Positions 34,777-43,153 of a stretch of DNA of 64,000 nt are shown in pieces. The DNA lies in contig CAZIDF010000008.1 in assembly GCA_964538085.1 (NCBI GenBank), positions 85,053 to 149,052 of the forward strand, written 5' to 3'. The DNA comes from G020348385 sp964538085 (GTDB lineage: Bacteria; Acidobacteriota; Aminicenantia; Aminicenantales; Aminicenantaceae). The notes beneath the pieces were generated by a model. It had not been told where the DNA came from and did not search any database. It saw only the letters and a program-made list of their open reading frames with translations. The translations under genes and the position numbers were made by a program. Positions within the stretch are counted from its first letter, which is position 1; each line of letters begins with the position of its first letter.

Positions 34777-36606
34777 CTACTTCTTTTTGATGATTTGCTT
34801 CACAGCCTGTTTTATATGCTCGGCAGAAATGCCATACTTTTCCAGCAATTCATGGGGTTCGCCAGAACGGGGAAGTTCATCGACAGCCAGATGCAGGATA
34901 TCCGCCTCGCCGGCGAGCAGAGAAGCGAGGGCGTCTCCAAGGCCGCCGCTCCGGAAATGATCCTCCACGACCACGACCTTGTTTCCTGCTTTGGCGATCT
35001 CTGTTCGAATCTTGAGATCCAAAGGCTGGACAGAGTAGGCATCGATCACGCGAATAGGAATATTATCCTTCTTGAGATCTTCATAAGCCTTCAGAGCTTC
35101 ATGAATGGTTATGCCGGCAGCTACCACAGCGACTTTGTCTTTTTGGCTCTTTTTCAAGACCTTCGAGCCCCCGATAGGGAAAGCCTCTCCCTTCTTGTAA
35201 AGGATAGGTGTCGCTGGACGGGAGGTCCTGAGATACGCCAATCCTCTGTATTTGGTCATGGCTTCGACACACCCTTCTGTGGAATATGCGTCGCTGGGAT
35301 AAAGCACAGCACATCCTGGAATCGGGCGAAACAGAGCGAGATCCTCCAGGCCCATCTGGGAAGGCCCGTCAGCCCCGATGCTCACCCCGACGTGAGAACC
35401 GACCAATTTCATGTTGGAAAAGGAATAGCCGGCCATCCTTATCTGGTCATGAGCCCGGCACAAAAACGCCGCAAAGGTGGCAAGAAACGGGAGATACCCC
35501 CTTGCGGCCATCCCGATCCCGATCCCCACCATGTTCTGCTCGGCTATAAACACATCGAAAGATCTTTTGGGATAAGCGGCGAAAAAAGAATCGGCATACG
35601 TGGAATTTTTCACATCTCCATCGATGCATACTACCGAATCGTTGACTTTTCCCAGGCTGACAAGGGCATTGCCATAGGCACGTCGAGTGGCCGTCTCCTT
35701 GCTGTATGTGTTTTTCGCGAATCGAAAACCCCTTTTTAATTGGGGTTTTTTCAGTTTGTTCGGCTTTCTCACATATTTTTTTGCATCGATCTCCGGCATC
35801 GGCCCGAGCTCATCGAGCGCTCGCTGGAGATCTTCCCGATTCAAGGGCTTGCCATGCCATCCATTTCTGTCTTCTAAAAATGAAACTCCTTTGCCCTTTA
35901 TGGTCTTTGCGACGATCGCCGTGGGCTTTTTGGACTGTTTGGCTTTTTTCAAAGCGGATAGAATCTGGGGAATGTTATGGCCATCGATCTGGATAGCATT
36001 CCAGCCAAAGGCCTTGAATTTTCTTTCATAAGCATCCAGATCGTATTCATGCATGGTCACACCGGACTGACCGAGCCTGTTGATATCCAAAATCGCACAG
36101 AGGTTATCGAGACCAGCCAGAGCGGCTTGGTTCGCTGCTTCCCAGACAGCTCCTTCAGCACATTCCCCGTCTCCCAACACGACATAAACCCGTCTGGGGC
36201 ATTTTCCGAGCTTCATCGCCAAGGCCAATCCCACCCCGACAGAAAGCCCTTGTCCGAGAGAACCGGTCGCTGCTTTAACCCATTTCATACGCGGTGTCGG
36301 GTGTCCTTCCAATGTGGACGTGATCTTCCGAAGATTCATAAGGCTTTTTTGCGAAATGATACCGGCTTCGGCATAAGCTGCCCATAGGAGGGGAGCCGCA
36401 TGGCCTTTGGATAAAACGAACTCGTCGTTGGACCAATCAAAAGGATCATGGATGTTGTACCTCATTTCATCGAAGAATAAACAGGCAGCCAGTTCTGCCA
36501 TGGACGAACAAGTGGTCGGGTGCCCGGATCCTGCTTTGGTGGTCATTTTGAATGAGTGGATCCTTAACCTCTGAGCAATCTTTTCCAGGGCCTTTTTTTT
36601 GTCCAT
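34777..36606 (-). CDS. tkt: Transketolase
   Basis: 609 aa, a fused single-chain enzyme shorter than the E. coli form (about 660). The thiamine-diphosphate site is clear: KAGSGHPTTCSSMAELAA, HPTPRMK, GDGECAEGAVWEAANQAALAGLDNLCAILDINRLGQSG. The second half has FIAEQNMVGIGIGMAARG with the catalytic Glu, and the end is the C-terminal transketolase domain. It moves two-carbon units in the pentose phosphate pathway. AAAGGAGG lies about 10 nt before the ATG. It starts a minus-strand run that continues through the nuclease, antiporter and GlcD genes. Confidence 0.94.
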   Translation of the reverse strand: MDKKKALEKIAQRLRIHSFKMTTKAGSGHPTTCSSMAELAACLFFDEMRYNIHDPFDWSNDEFVLSKGHAAPLLWAAYAEAGIISQKSLMNLRKITSTLEGHPTPRMKWVKAATGSLGQGLSVGVGLALAMKLGKCPRRVYVVLGDGECAEGAVWEAANQAALAGLDNLCAILDINRLGQSGVTMHEYDLDAYERKFKAFGWNAIQIDGHNIPQILSALKKAKQSKKPTAIVAKTIKGKGVSFLEDRNGWHGKPLNREDLQRALDELGPMPEIDAKKYVRKPNKLKKPQLKRGFRFAKNTYSKETATRRAYGNALVSLGKVNDSVVCIDGDVKNSTYADSFFAAYPKRSFDVFIAEQNMVGIGIGMAARGYLPFLATFAAFLCRAHDQIRMAGYSFSNMKLVGSHVGVSIGADGPSQMGLEDLALFRPIPGCAVLYPSDAYSTEGCVEAMTKYRGLAYLRTSRPATPILYKKGEAFPIGGSKVLKKSQKDKVAVVAAGITIHEALKAYEDLKKDNIPIRVIDAYSVQPLDLKIRTEIAKAGNKVVVVEDHFRSGGLGDALASLLAGEADILHLAVDELPRSGEPHELLEKYGISAEHIKQAVKQIIKKK

Positions 36607-36723
36607 AAGGGGAAAGCCTCCTTTTTGGATTTTTTATTCAGGGCATTTCAGGCGCATTATAGTATCATCTCTTCGATTTAACAACCCTTATTGTTTTTAA
36701 ACGATTATTTCATTTTTTCTAGG

Positions 36724-37650
36724 TTAAAATAGATTTTTTTCGTACCAAAATTCTCGCGATTTCACGCGAAAACCCATTGTTTTGTACAGCTGTATGGCGG
36801 GAGTATTTTCGCTATCGACCGTTAGTTCCAATGAGGAAACTTCCCTTTTTTTCAAATGTTCCCAGCATGCGAGGAACAGCTTTTTTCCCCATCCTTTTCC
36901 TTGGAAATCAGGATCGATCCCGAACATGTGAAGCCGCCATTTTCTTTTTTCGACGGGCTTTCCCTCTCTTATAAAAGGATGCAGCCAGCCGTATCCGATG
37001 ATTTTGGCATTCTCTCGAATCAGGAGGATATCCTGCCATTTGGACTGGGTAAGACGAAAAAAGTAGCGGATATCATCGGGGGAATTGGGGCAAAATCCCC
37101 AACTGCCCGTAAAAATGCGATTCTGAACCGTGGCCAGTAAAGCTGCATCTCCAGCTCGAAAATGTTCCACAGGAACAGAATCAACTGTTTTCTTATGCGG
37201 ACCTGCCAGAACGGCTTCCATCCCTAAAAAACACCGGGCTTGAGAGAAACCCAGCTCGACAGCAAAATTTCGGTTAAACTTGTCTTCTTCTGGAGAACTG
37301 AGGTGAGCCACATGGGCTCCCTGTTGTCGACCTCGCTCACAGCCATACTTCACCAGTTCTCTCCCAATTTTTTTTCTCTGGACGCCAGGATGCACGAACC
37401 ATTCGATGATCGCCCGGCCTATGCGAAGCTCTGTCGTCACATCGACGATACCCACGAGCCTCCGGTTCAACTCGGCGATGAATAGGTCCTTTTCTAATGA
37501 ATAATTGGACCGGCCCAGATTATTTTTGACGACCGGAGATCCCCCTTGCCAGATTTCGCCCTTCATATGATACGCGTAGCGAAAAAAGCTTTGAAATTTG
37601 GCCCAATCTCGAGATGTGGGATTTGTGATGGAGAGCGATCCAGTGTACAT
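36724..37650 (-). CDS. Tandem GNAT N-acetyltransferase (MshD-like layout)
   Basis: 308 aa with two GNAT modules. The N-terminal one (IAELNRRLVGIVDV...EWFVHPGVQRKKIGRELVKYG) and the C-terminal one (HMFGIDPDFQGKGWGKKLFLACWEHLKK...LELTVDSENTPAIQLYKTMGFRV) both have the acetyl-CoA Q/RxxGxG/A loop. Tandem modules are found in mycothiol synthase MshD but also in other GNATs. The gene is divergent from the PIG-L deacetylase gene (93 bp) and near an MshA-like glycosyltransferase, which makes an aminosugar or thiol product worth testing. Confidence 0.83.
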   Translation of the reverse strand: MYTGSLSITNPTSRDWAKFQSFFRYAYHMKGEIWQGGSPVVKNNLGRSNYSLEKDLFIAELNRRLVGIVDVTTELRIGRAIIEWFVHPGVQRKKIGRELVKYGCERGRQQGAHVAHLSSPEEDKFNRNFAVELGFSQARCFLGMEAVLAGPHKKTVDSVPVEHFRAGDAALLATVQNRIFTGSWGFCPNSPDDIRYFFRLTQSKWQDILLIRENAKIIGYGWLHPFIREGKPVEKRKWRLHMFGIDPDFQGKGWGKKLFLACWEHLKKREVSSLELTVDSENTPAIQLYKTMGFRVKSREFWYEKNLF

Positions 37651-37743
37651 GATTTAATCGGGGATGTTCCCCAAAGGCAAGGATTGTATCAGAGAATATG
37701 TTAATATACAATTTCTGACACATTATTTTAGAGAGGGAATGAT

Positions 37744-38448
37744 ATGACTGAAAAAAAAGCCGATTTTCTGGTGTTCACGCCACATCCAGATGACGCTGAA
37801 TTCGGAACCTCTGGCACCGTGGCCAAGCTGACGCAAGAGGGAAAAACAGTCGTGTATATTGTCTGCACCAACGGAGACAAAGGCACGGATGATATAAATG
37901 TGCTCCCTGAGGATCTTGTCAAGATTCGAGAAAAAGAACAAGAGGAGGCAGCGAAAATTTTAGGGGTCCAAGAAGTGATATTTCTGCGCCACCCAGACCA
38001 GGAATTGGAGGATACTCCAGAATTTCGCAAAGAAATTGCCAAATACATTCGTATGTACAAACCTGAAATCGTGATCACGGCTGATCCCTATCGGCGATAC
38101 GTGTGGCACAGAGACCACAGGATCGTCGGCAGAGTTGTCATGGATGCCATCTTTCCTTATGCCAGAGATGTGTGGGCCTACCCGGATTTCATGGACTTGG
38201 GGCTTCTCCCTCACAAAGTCAAAGAGGTGTGGCTGTGGGCACCTGAAGACCAGGATATCAACTTTCGTTCAGACATCACGGAAACCTTCGAAACCAAGGT
38301 CAAAGCATTGAGCTGCCATAAAAGCCAGATCAAGGAGCCATTCAAATCAGAGATGGAAAAATGGCTCTGTAAGCGGGCAAAAGACATGGCAGAAGGTCAA
38401 GCGTTCAAGTTGGCGGAAGGCTTTCACCGTGTTGAAATATGGTTTTAG
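37744..38448 (+). CDS. PIG-L/LmbE-family zinc deacetylase (MshB/BshB-like)
   Basis: 234 aa. HPDDAEFGTSGTVAKLTQEGKTVVYIVCTNGDKG carries the zinc-binding HPDD motif; RYVWHRDHRIVGRVVMDAIFPYAR gives the downstream His-Asp-His. Members remove acetyl from GlcNAc-linked substrates, e.g. GlcNAc-inositol (MshB) or GlcNAc-malate (BshB). GAGAGGGA precedes the ATG. The last 44 bp overlap, tail to tail, the 3' end of the glycosyltransferase gene on the other strand. Confidence 0.88.
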   Translation: MTEKKADFLVFTPHPDDAEFGTSGTVAKLTQEGKTVVYIVCTNGDKGTDDINVLPEDLVKIREKEQEEAAKILGVQEVIFLRHPDQELEDTPEFRKEIAKYIRMYKPEIVITADPYRRYVWHRDHRIVGRVVMDAIFPYARDVWAYPDFMDLGLLPHKVKEVWLWAPEDQDINFRSDITETFETKVKALSCHKSQIKEPFKSEMEKWLCKRAKDMAEGQAFKLAEGFHRVEIWF

Positions 38449-39688
38449 ACCGAAAATCGATCTTCAGCAGTTCTTCGAAAATCCGATAAATTTTTTCGGC
38501 TGTTCTGTCCCATGAAAACCTGCGGACAACGTCCTCTCTGACCGAGGCTACACTCCAGAGTTTTTTACGATGATCGAACAAATTTTCTATCGCGTGTAAA
38601 AGGGAGACAGGATCACCCGGACGAAAAGAAAATCCATTTTTCCCCTCTTTTACAATGTTTCTCATTCTCCCGACCTGACTGACGATGATCGGTGTCCCGC
38701 AAGCCAGGGCTTCCACTGTTACGAGGCCAAATGATTCATACAACGAAGGAACGATCAGGGCATCGGCAACAGAATAATATTTACGGAGCTTAGAATGGTC
38801 GATCGATCCTAAAAAACTCACTTTATTTTCAAGCCCAATTTGTTCGGCCTGTGCTTCTATGCGAGAGACTTCCTCGTTTTCGAATAATTCTTCTTCCATT
38901 TTTCCTCCCCCGATGACAAGAAGCTTGGTCTTTTCGAAGAGGAGAGGATTTTTTTGCTTCATGATTTTCAAGGCCTCGATCACGAGGGCAAGTCCCTTTA
39001 CAGGTTCGATTCGTCCCACGAACAGGAGAATAAAATCATCCTTTCGGATCCCCTTTTTATTCAGAAACACCCGGTTCTCTCCTGGATAAAATAGCCTCGG
39101 ATTCACACCAGGATGCACAACTTCTACCTTTGAGGGAGAAATGCCATATTCCTTGACCAGACTTTCCCTTTCTTCTTTGGATGGCGAAATGATCAAGTCG
39201 GAATCGTTGGCGATATATCGCTCCGAATTTGCCCGGTTGCTGTGTTCCTTTTGGCCCAATGCCCTCCTCTTGATGAACCCGAGAGTGTGATAGGTATGAA
39301 CGAGAGGCAAACCTAATTTTCGTTTGATGAAAATCCCAGCTAATCCTGAAAGCCAGTAGTGGGAGTGGACAATATCATAGTCTTCCTTTTGGCGGTGGAT
39401 ATACTCTTCCAGATTTTTCGAGAATTCCGGAATAAACGGATACAGATCCGTCCGATCGATAGCAGTCTCCGGGCCTCCCCTCAGCTGGACAACACGGATC
39501 TGTGGGGAAATATCCTTGGCCTCCACACAAATGGGGTCCTTGGCACGCGTGAGAATGTCGACGCTGACGTGCGGGAAATCTACCAATCCGGCTGTCAACT
39601 CGCGCAGGTAAACACTCATGCCTCCACTTCCGTTTCCGCCTAAACTGGAATACGGACAGCTGTGAAAGCTGATCGTGCAGATTTTCAT
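38405..39688 (-). CDS. GT4-family glycosyltransferase (MshA/sucrose-phosphate-synthase-like)
   Basis: 427 aa GT-B fold. The N-terminal half has GGNGSGGMSVYLRELTAGL and YDIVHSHYWLSGLAG...PLVHTYHTLG, very like MshA and sucrose-phosphate synthases. The C-terminal nucleotide-sugar half has VVHPGVNPRLFYPGE, LLFVGRIEPVKGLALVIEAL and the EX7E motif in ESFGLVTVEALACGTPII. It transfers a sugar, possibly GlcNAc. It is 5 bp downstream of a FemAB/CelD-like gene and so shares its transcript; the overlapping PIG-L gene is a likely functional partner. Confidence 0.88.
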   Translation of the reverse strand: MKICTISFHSCPYSSLGGNGSGGMSVYLRELTAGLVDFPHVSVDILTRAKDPICVEAKDISPQIRVVQLRGGPETAIDRTDLYPFIPEFSKNLEEYIHRQKEDYDIVHSHYWLSGLAGIFIKRKLGLPLVHTYHTLGFIKRRALGQKEHSNRANSERYIANDSDLIISPSKEERESLVKEYGISPSKVEVVHPGVNPRLFYPGENRVFLNKKGIRKDDFILLFVGRIEPVKGLALVIEALKIMKQKNPLLFEKTKLLVIGGGKMEEELFENEEVSRIEAQAEQIGLENKVSFLGSIDHSKLRKYYSVADALIVPSLYESFGLVTVEALACGTPIIVSQVGRMRNIVKEGKNGFSFRPGDPVSLLHAIENLFDHRKKLWSVASVREDVVRRFSWDRTAEKIYRIFEELLKIDFRSKTIFQHGESLPPT

Positions 39689-39693
39689 CGTTT

Positions 39694-40695
39694 CTATTCT
39701 CTTGGTCTCAATTTTAAGCTGTATATTTTACTTTCTTCCGCGCCAAAAAAATACTTATATTTTTCCCCTCCTCTCAGGAAGTCTGCGATTGAAATTTGAT
39801 TAGCTATAGCATGCTTGATCGCACGATCGAAAAGATAGAATCCAGGGCTGTAAGACGCATAATCTCGATCATAGGCAATATTATAGAAATACAATATGTC
39901 TTCAAACCAAAAATTCAACAGGGCGGCTATAAATCTATTTTCGAAATACAGCATGTTTAATTCCACCCAACTCTCGGAAGAAAAGTGATCGGTAAGAGTT
40001 TGGAAAAAATCGGACATCTCTCGTTTCTGCCAAAATTCCCGTTTCGAGAGATTGCTCCTTTTGTGCAGAGATATGAACTCTTGGATGGCAGGCTTCAATT
40101 CCTCGGACGTTTTGATTTGCTCATACCGAATATGCCCTAATGATTCCAATTTCCGGATTTTTCTGCGAAGTTCATGTCGATTTTTTCGGCCGAGGTTCGT
40201 GACATATTCCTGGTAGGAGCCCGGCAGTCTCAAGATCGGGACACTTTCCCCCTCCTTTATTTCGCAGGTCATATTGTGTTCGTTTGCCAATCGAGGGAGG
40301 ACCGACAAAGTGGGAGAAGATCCGGGAATGTTGATGAACTCTGCATGAGAATATTCGGGAATATTCCTTTGCAAATGATCCAGCAAGTCTCCATAGAACT
40401 CATCATGTTTTTCTGCATTCGAGAAAAAATCGCAGTAATCCGTCACTTCATGACTGGCAATAAATCCAAGCACATTGTTGGATTCCATCAAAGGGGCGAT
40501 TCCGACAAGAGATTCCGACCTATCTCGAAAAAATAATATTTCGAGTTCTCTATCCCGTCCAAAATTTTGCCACCAGGCATCGAACCACTGATGTGCAAGA
40601 AACGGGCTGTTCTGACCGGAACAAGATAGAAGCGCATTCCACTGCTGCCTGGTTTCGATGAACCTTTCATATCTGGCTATCCGCTCGACTTCCAT
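39694..40695 (-). CDS. FemAB/CelD-like GNAT-fold acyl- or aminoacyltransferase
   Basis: 333 aa. The SPFLAHQWFDAWWQNFG opening, LGIAPL-type strand and the second half (LPGSYQEYVTNLGRKNRHELRRKIRKLE, HKRSNLSKREFW, LLNFWFEDILYFYNIAYDRDYASYSPGFYLFDRAIKHA) match the BioF2/CelD-like GNAT family, which modify polysaccharide, peptide or lipid. It is the first gene of a two-gene unit with the glycosyltransferase. The acceptor is not known. Confidence 0.83.
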   Translation of the reverse strand: MEVERIARYERFIETRQQWNALLSCSGQNSPFLAHQWFDAWWQNFGRDRELEILFFRDRSESLVGIAPLMESNNVLGFIASHEVTDYCDFFSNAEKHDEFYGDLLDHLQRNIPEYSHAEFINIPGSSPTLSVLPRLANEHNMTCEIKEGESVPILRLPGSYQEYVTNLGRKNRHELRRKIRKLESLGHIRYEQIKTSEELKPAIQEFISLHKRSNLSKREFWQKREMSDFFQTLTDHFSSESWVELNMLYFENRFIAALLNFWFEDILYFYNIAYDRDYASYSPGFYLFDRAIKHAIANQISIADFLRGGEKYKYFFGAEESKIYSLKLRPRE

Positions 40696-40713
40696 GAATT
40701 TTCTATTTTAATA

Positions 40714-40729
40714 AATTGGGGACAGGATA
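40714..40729 (+). repeat. Solo arm of a GGGGACAGGATA palindromic element
   Basis: AATTGGGGACAGGATA here matches AATTCGGGGACAGGATA of the complete element at 54616-54710 except for one base. A local hairpin AATTGG...CCAATT surrounds a GGATATCC palindrome. No second arm is found nearby, so it is an isolated remnant. Confidence 0.45.
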
Positions 40730-40785
40730 TCCATTCACCAATTAGATTGATTTGCCCTAAGGGAAAAAATTGAGAATGTTAGCCT

Positions 40786-41043
40786 GGCCAACCCACTCCC
40801 ACCCTGACATTAAAGGAACGACAAAGCAGCTGCTCATACAGCTTTTATTTGTCTGCCGCGAATGAGCTACGATGAAGCTGATACTGTGAAATGAATAAAT
40901 TTGTCATTGTTAGCCTGAATCATTTTACAGGTTTTGATTGCTGTAGCGGCGAGGAGATGGCTCATGAGTTGTATTATGTATACTGCGATTGGGCCATGAC
41001 GATGCCGATGCAGTGAGATTAGCCTGTAAAATGATTCAGGCTA
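40786..41043. repeat. Composite intergenic repeat with a perfect 21-bp inverted repeat (copy B)
   Basis: This 345-bp gene-free spacer is mostly repeat. The core at 40786-40816 matches 5852-5878 and the reverse complement of 31287-31314. The block 40957-40987 matches, in reverse, 31244-31274. A perfect 21-bp inverted repeat lies at 40911-40931 and 41023-41043 (left arm begins TAGCCTGAATC), enclosing that block. The right arm runs over the stop codon of the DUF5916-type gene. It could be a small non-autonomous element or a long-loop hairpin at the 3' end of that transcript. No protein gene is supported in 40696-41040. Confidence 0.7.
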
Positions 41044-43074
41044 GAACATGTAGGCGAATTTGAGGAACAGAGTATGCCCCTGTCTTCCTCTCTCGCCGAA
41101 TTCCCCTGTTCCCTTTTGGTAAGCGACTTGAATGGAGCCGAACGGAGGCTGGAAACGGTAGACAAAAAGAACCTGTACATTGCTCTTGTCGATCACGGTG
41201 TTCAGTTGATAGAAAAGTTTGATGAACAGATCGTTCGTGAAATAATTCGTAGCACGAACGACATGAATCCATGTGCTCTCATTTTCCGGATCAGGATCGA
41301 ACAGCACGCGTTCTAATCCGTAAGAAACCGAAAGGTCTTGTGTCAGTTTGAAGTTGACATTCCCCTCGAGAAGCTGGAAATCCCTATCATAATTTTTCCC
41401 GAAGCTGTAGGCGACAGAAGCATGCTGCCACTCTCGGGTGTTATAACCGATACCGATCTCACTCTGCCGGTTCCGGAATTCTTTCTCATACAACTTGAAC
41501 TCCTCATGATGTTCCAGTGTGACAGAAAATTTATTTTTCAAATCGAAACCCACTTCTTGATCGATCTTCCAGCTGCGCAACGTTCCGTCCAGGCCCCAAT
41601 AGATGTTGTAGTTGGAACTATACTCGATGCGCTGGAATCCCCAATTCTTAGGAAAGAACGTCTTTTCCACGGCCGAATCCAGTTCTCTCCGGTTGTCATC
41701 CCGGATAAATCCCACTTCGTTAGCATTGTCAGCAAAGTTTCTCCCCAGTTGGGTGTACCGTATATGAATATGAAAGGTAGTGGTGTCATAACTGGGACGG
41801 AGGAAGAAAGCGATGTTATCGGTATTATGGTCTCCATAACTCAGGGCAAACTGGCCGGTGAACTTGAATGTATCCGAAAAGTAGAGGGCTGTATCGATAC
41901 CAGTAGTGCCCCAATTTTTGCCATTGACGAGCTTGTTTGCCGCGATGAAACCGATGTTCGAGGATTTCATCACATCCTTTTTCAGGCGGAATACCGTGAA
42001 ATTGGCCGAATCCTCGCCTCTTTCTTCATCTTCTCTTGTCTGGGTAGTTAACCCCTGAAACTCAAAGCCCCCGACCTTCCCGTAGACTTTGGCACCCCCA
42101 TAAATATCTGAAATTCTCCTTGAATAGAACAACTGGATTCGCTGCTGGTAGATCTCGCTCCCCTCCAGGAAAAAGTTTCTCTTTTCTGGAAGAAAGGTTT
42201 CGAAACGGGTAAGGTTGATGACCTCTTGATCCGCCTCGACAGTGGCAAAATCAGGATTGATGCTAAGGTTCCCTGAGACCGTCTGAGAAAAGGCATACCG
42301 GGCATCCACACCCACATCCGCTGTCGTTTTTTGCCCTTCCTGTGCTTTAGCGATGATATGGGGAATGATCTGGAATTTTTTCTCAGATTTCTTCAGATCC
42401 AGGCCCTTCAATTCGCCGAATTGGGAAACCTTGTATGCAGATTCCAAAGGCCCTGTCCAGAAGCTGAATTCCAGTTTTCGGGGAATCCCACGTCCCAAGC
42501 TCAATCCCCACGTTTTTCCATCTCCCGGTTTGTATTTGATACTGCTGAGCTCGACGGCAAACTCAGCCGTCCACCCAAATTCGGCTCGATGTGCTCCTGA
42601 CTTCCAAATTCCATCCCAGGTGGAATCGAATGTACGGCCGTTTTCCGTGATTCGGCCATCCCATTGGGTGCCCAGCAGATTGGTACACACATAATAACAC
42701 GTTCTCCGGTCGTGAAAAGTATCGAGGAGAACATACACCGAGTCATCCGAACGGATGTCGGTATCCCTCTTTGTCATCCGTCCCACTATTTTATCCGGCT
42801 CCGAATCGTAACACCAAAAACCGATATAGATATATCTGTCATCGAACAGGACTTTGACAACAGTCCTTTCTGAAGCTGATTTTCCCTTTTCGGGCTGCAG
42901 CTGGATAAAATCCGTCGCTTCAGGCGCAGATTCCCAAATCGATTCATTCAAAAGGCCATCCACTAGAATGGGCGAATCGGTTTTTATCCCTAACAACTCT
43001 TTGGATTTCCATTGGGCAGCCAGGATCGAAGACAAGAGAAAGAAACAGGCCAAAATGGAAAAGAGCTTTTTCAT
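41041..43074 (-). CDS. CBM9/DUF5916-type outer-membrane protein
   Basis: 677 aa from ATG 43074 (signal peptide KKLFSILACFFLLSSILAAQ); an upstream in-frame start adds an atypical leader. The N-terminal CBM9-like domain is ILVDGLLNESIWESAPEATDF...VKVLFDDRYIYIGFWCYD. From about 240 the DUF5916 beta-barrel begins, with NPDFATVEADQEVINLTRFETFLPEKRNFFLEGSEIY and many strands, ending KFAYMF with the terminal Phe. Function is unknown; CBM9 suggests sugar binding. The stop codon overlaps the arm of an inverted repeat. Confidence 0.88.
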   Translation of the reverse strand: MKKLFSILACFFLLSSILAAQWKSKELLGIKTDSPILVDGLLNESIWESAPEATDFIQLQPEKGKSASERTVVKVLFDDRYIYIGFWCYDSEPDKIVGRMTKRDTDIRSDDSVYVLLDTFHDRRTCYYVCTNLLGTQWDGRITENGRTFDSTWDGIWKSGAHRAEFGWTAEFAVELSSIKYKPGDGKTWGLSLGRGIPRKLEFSFWTGPLESAYKVSQFGELKGLDLKKSEKKFQIIPHIIAKAQEGQKTTADVGVDARYAFSQTVSGNLSINPDFATVEADQEVINLTRFETFLPEKRNFFLEGSEIYQQRIQLFYSRRISDIYGGAKVYGKVGGFEFQGLTTQTREDEERGEDSANFTVFRLKKDVMKSSNIGFIAANKLVNGKNWGTTGIDTALYFSDTFKFTGQFALSYGDHNTDNIAFFLRPSYDTTTFHIHIRYTQLGRNFADNANEVGFIRDDNRRELDSAVEKTFFPKNWGFQRIEYSSNYNIYWGLDGTLRSWKIDQEVGFDLKNKFSVTLEHHEEFKLYEKEFRNRQSEIGIGYNTREWQHASVAYSFGKNYDRDFQLLEGNVNFKLTQDLSVSYGLERVLFDPDPENESTWIHVVRATNYFTNDLFIKLFYQLNTVIDKSNVQVLFVYRFQPPFGSIQVAYQKGTGEFGERGRQGHTLFLKFAYMF

Positions 43075-43153
43075 TTTTTTCCCAAATAGTCTGACAATGT
43101 AGCACAAATAGTATTCAAGGACAACCGCTCAACACTCGCAATGAAGAGCGATT

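Noticed and set aside
40950..41020. Small ORF beginning ATGGCTCATGAG in the repeat
   Set aside because: Similar text in the second copy has a different continuation and no ribosome-binding site; both are repeat sequence.
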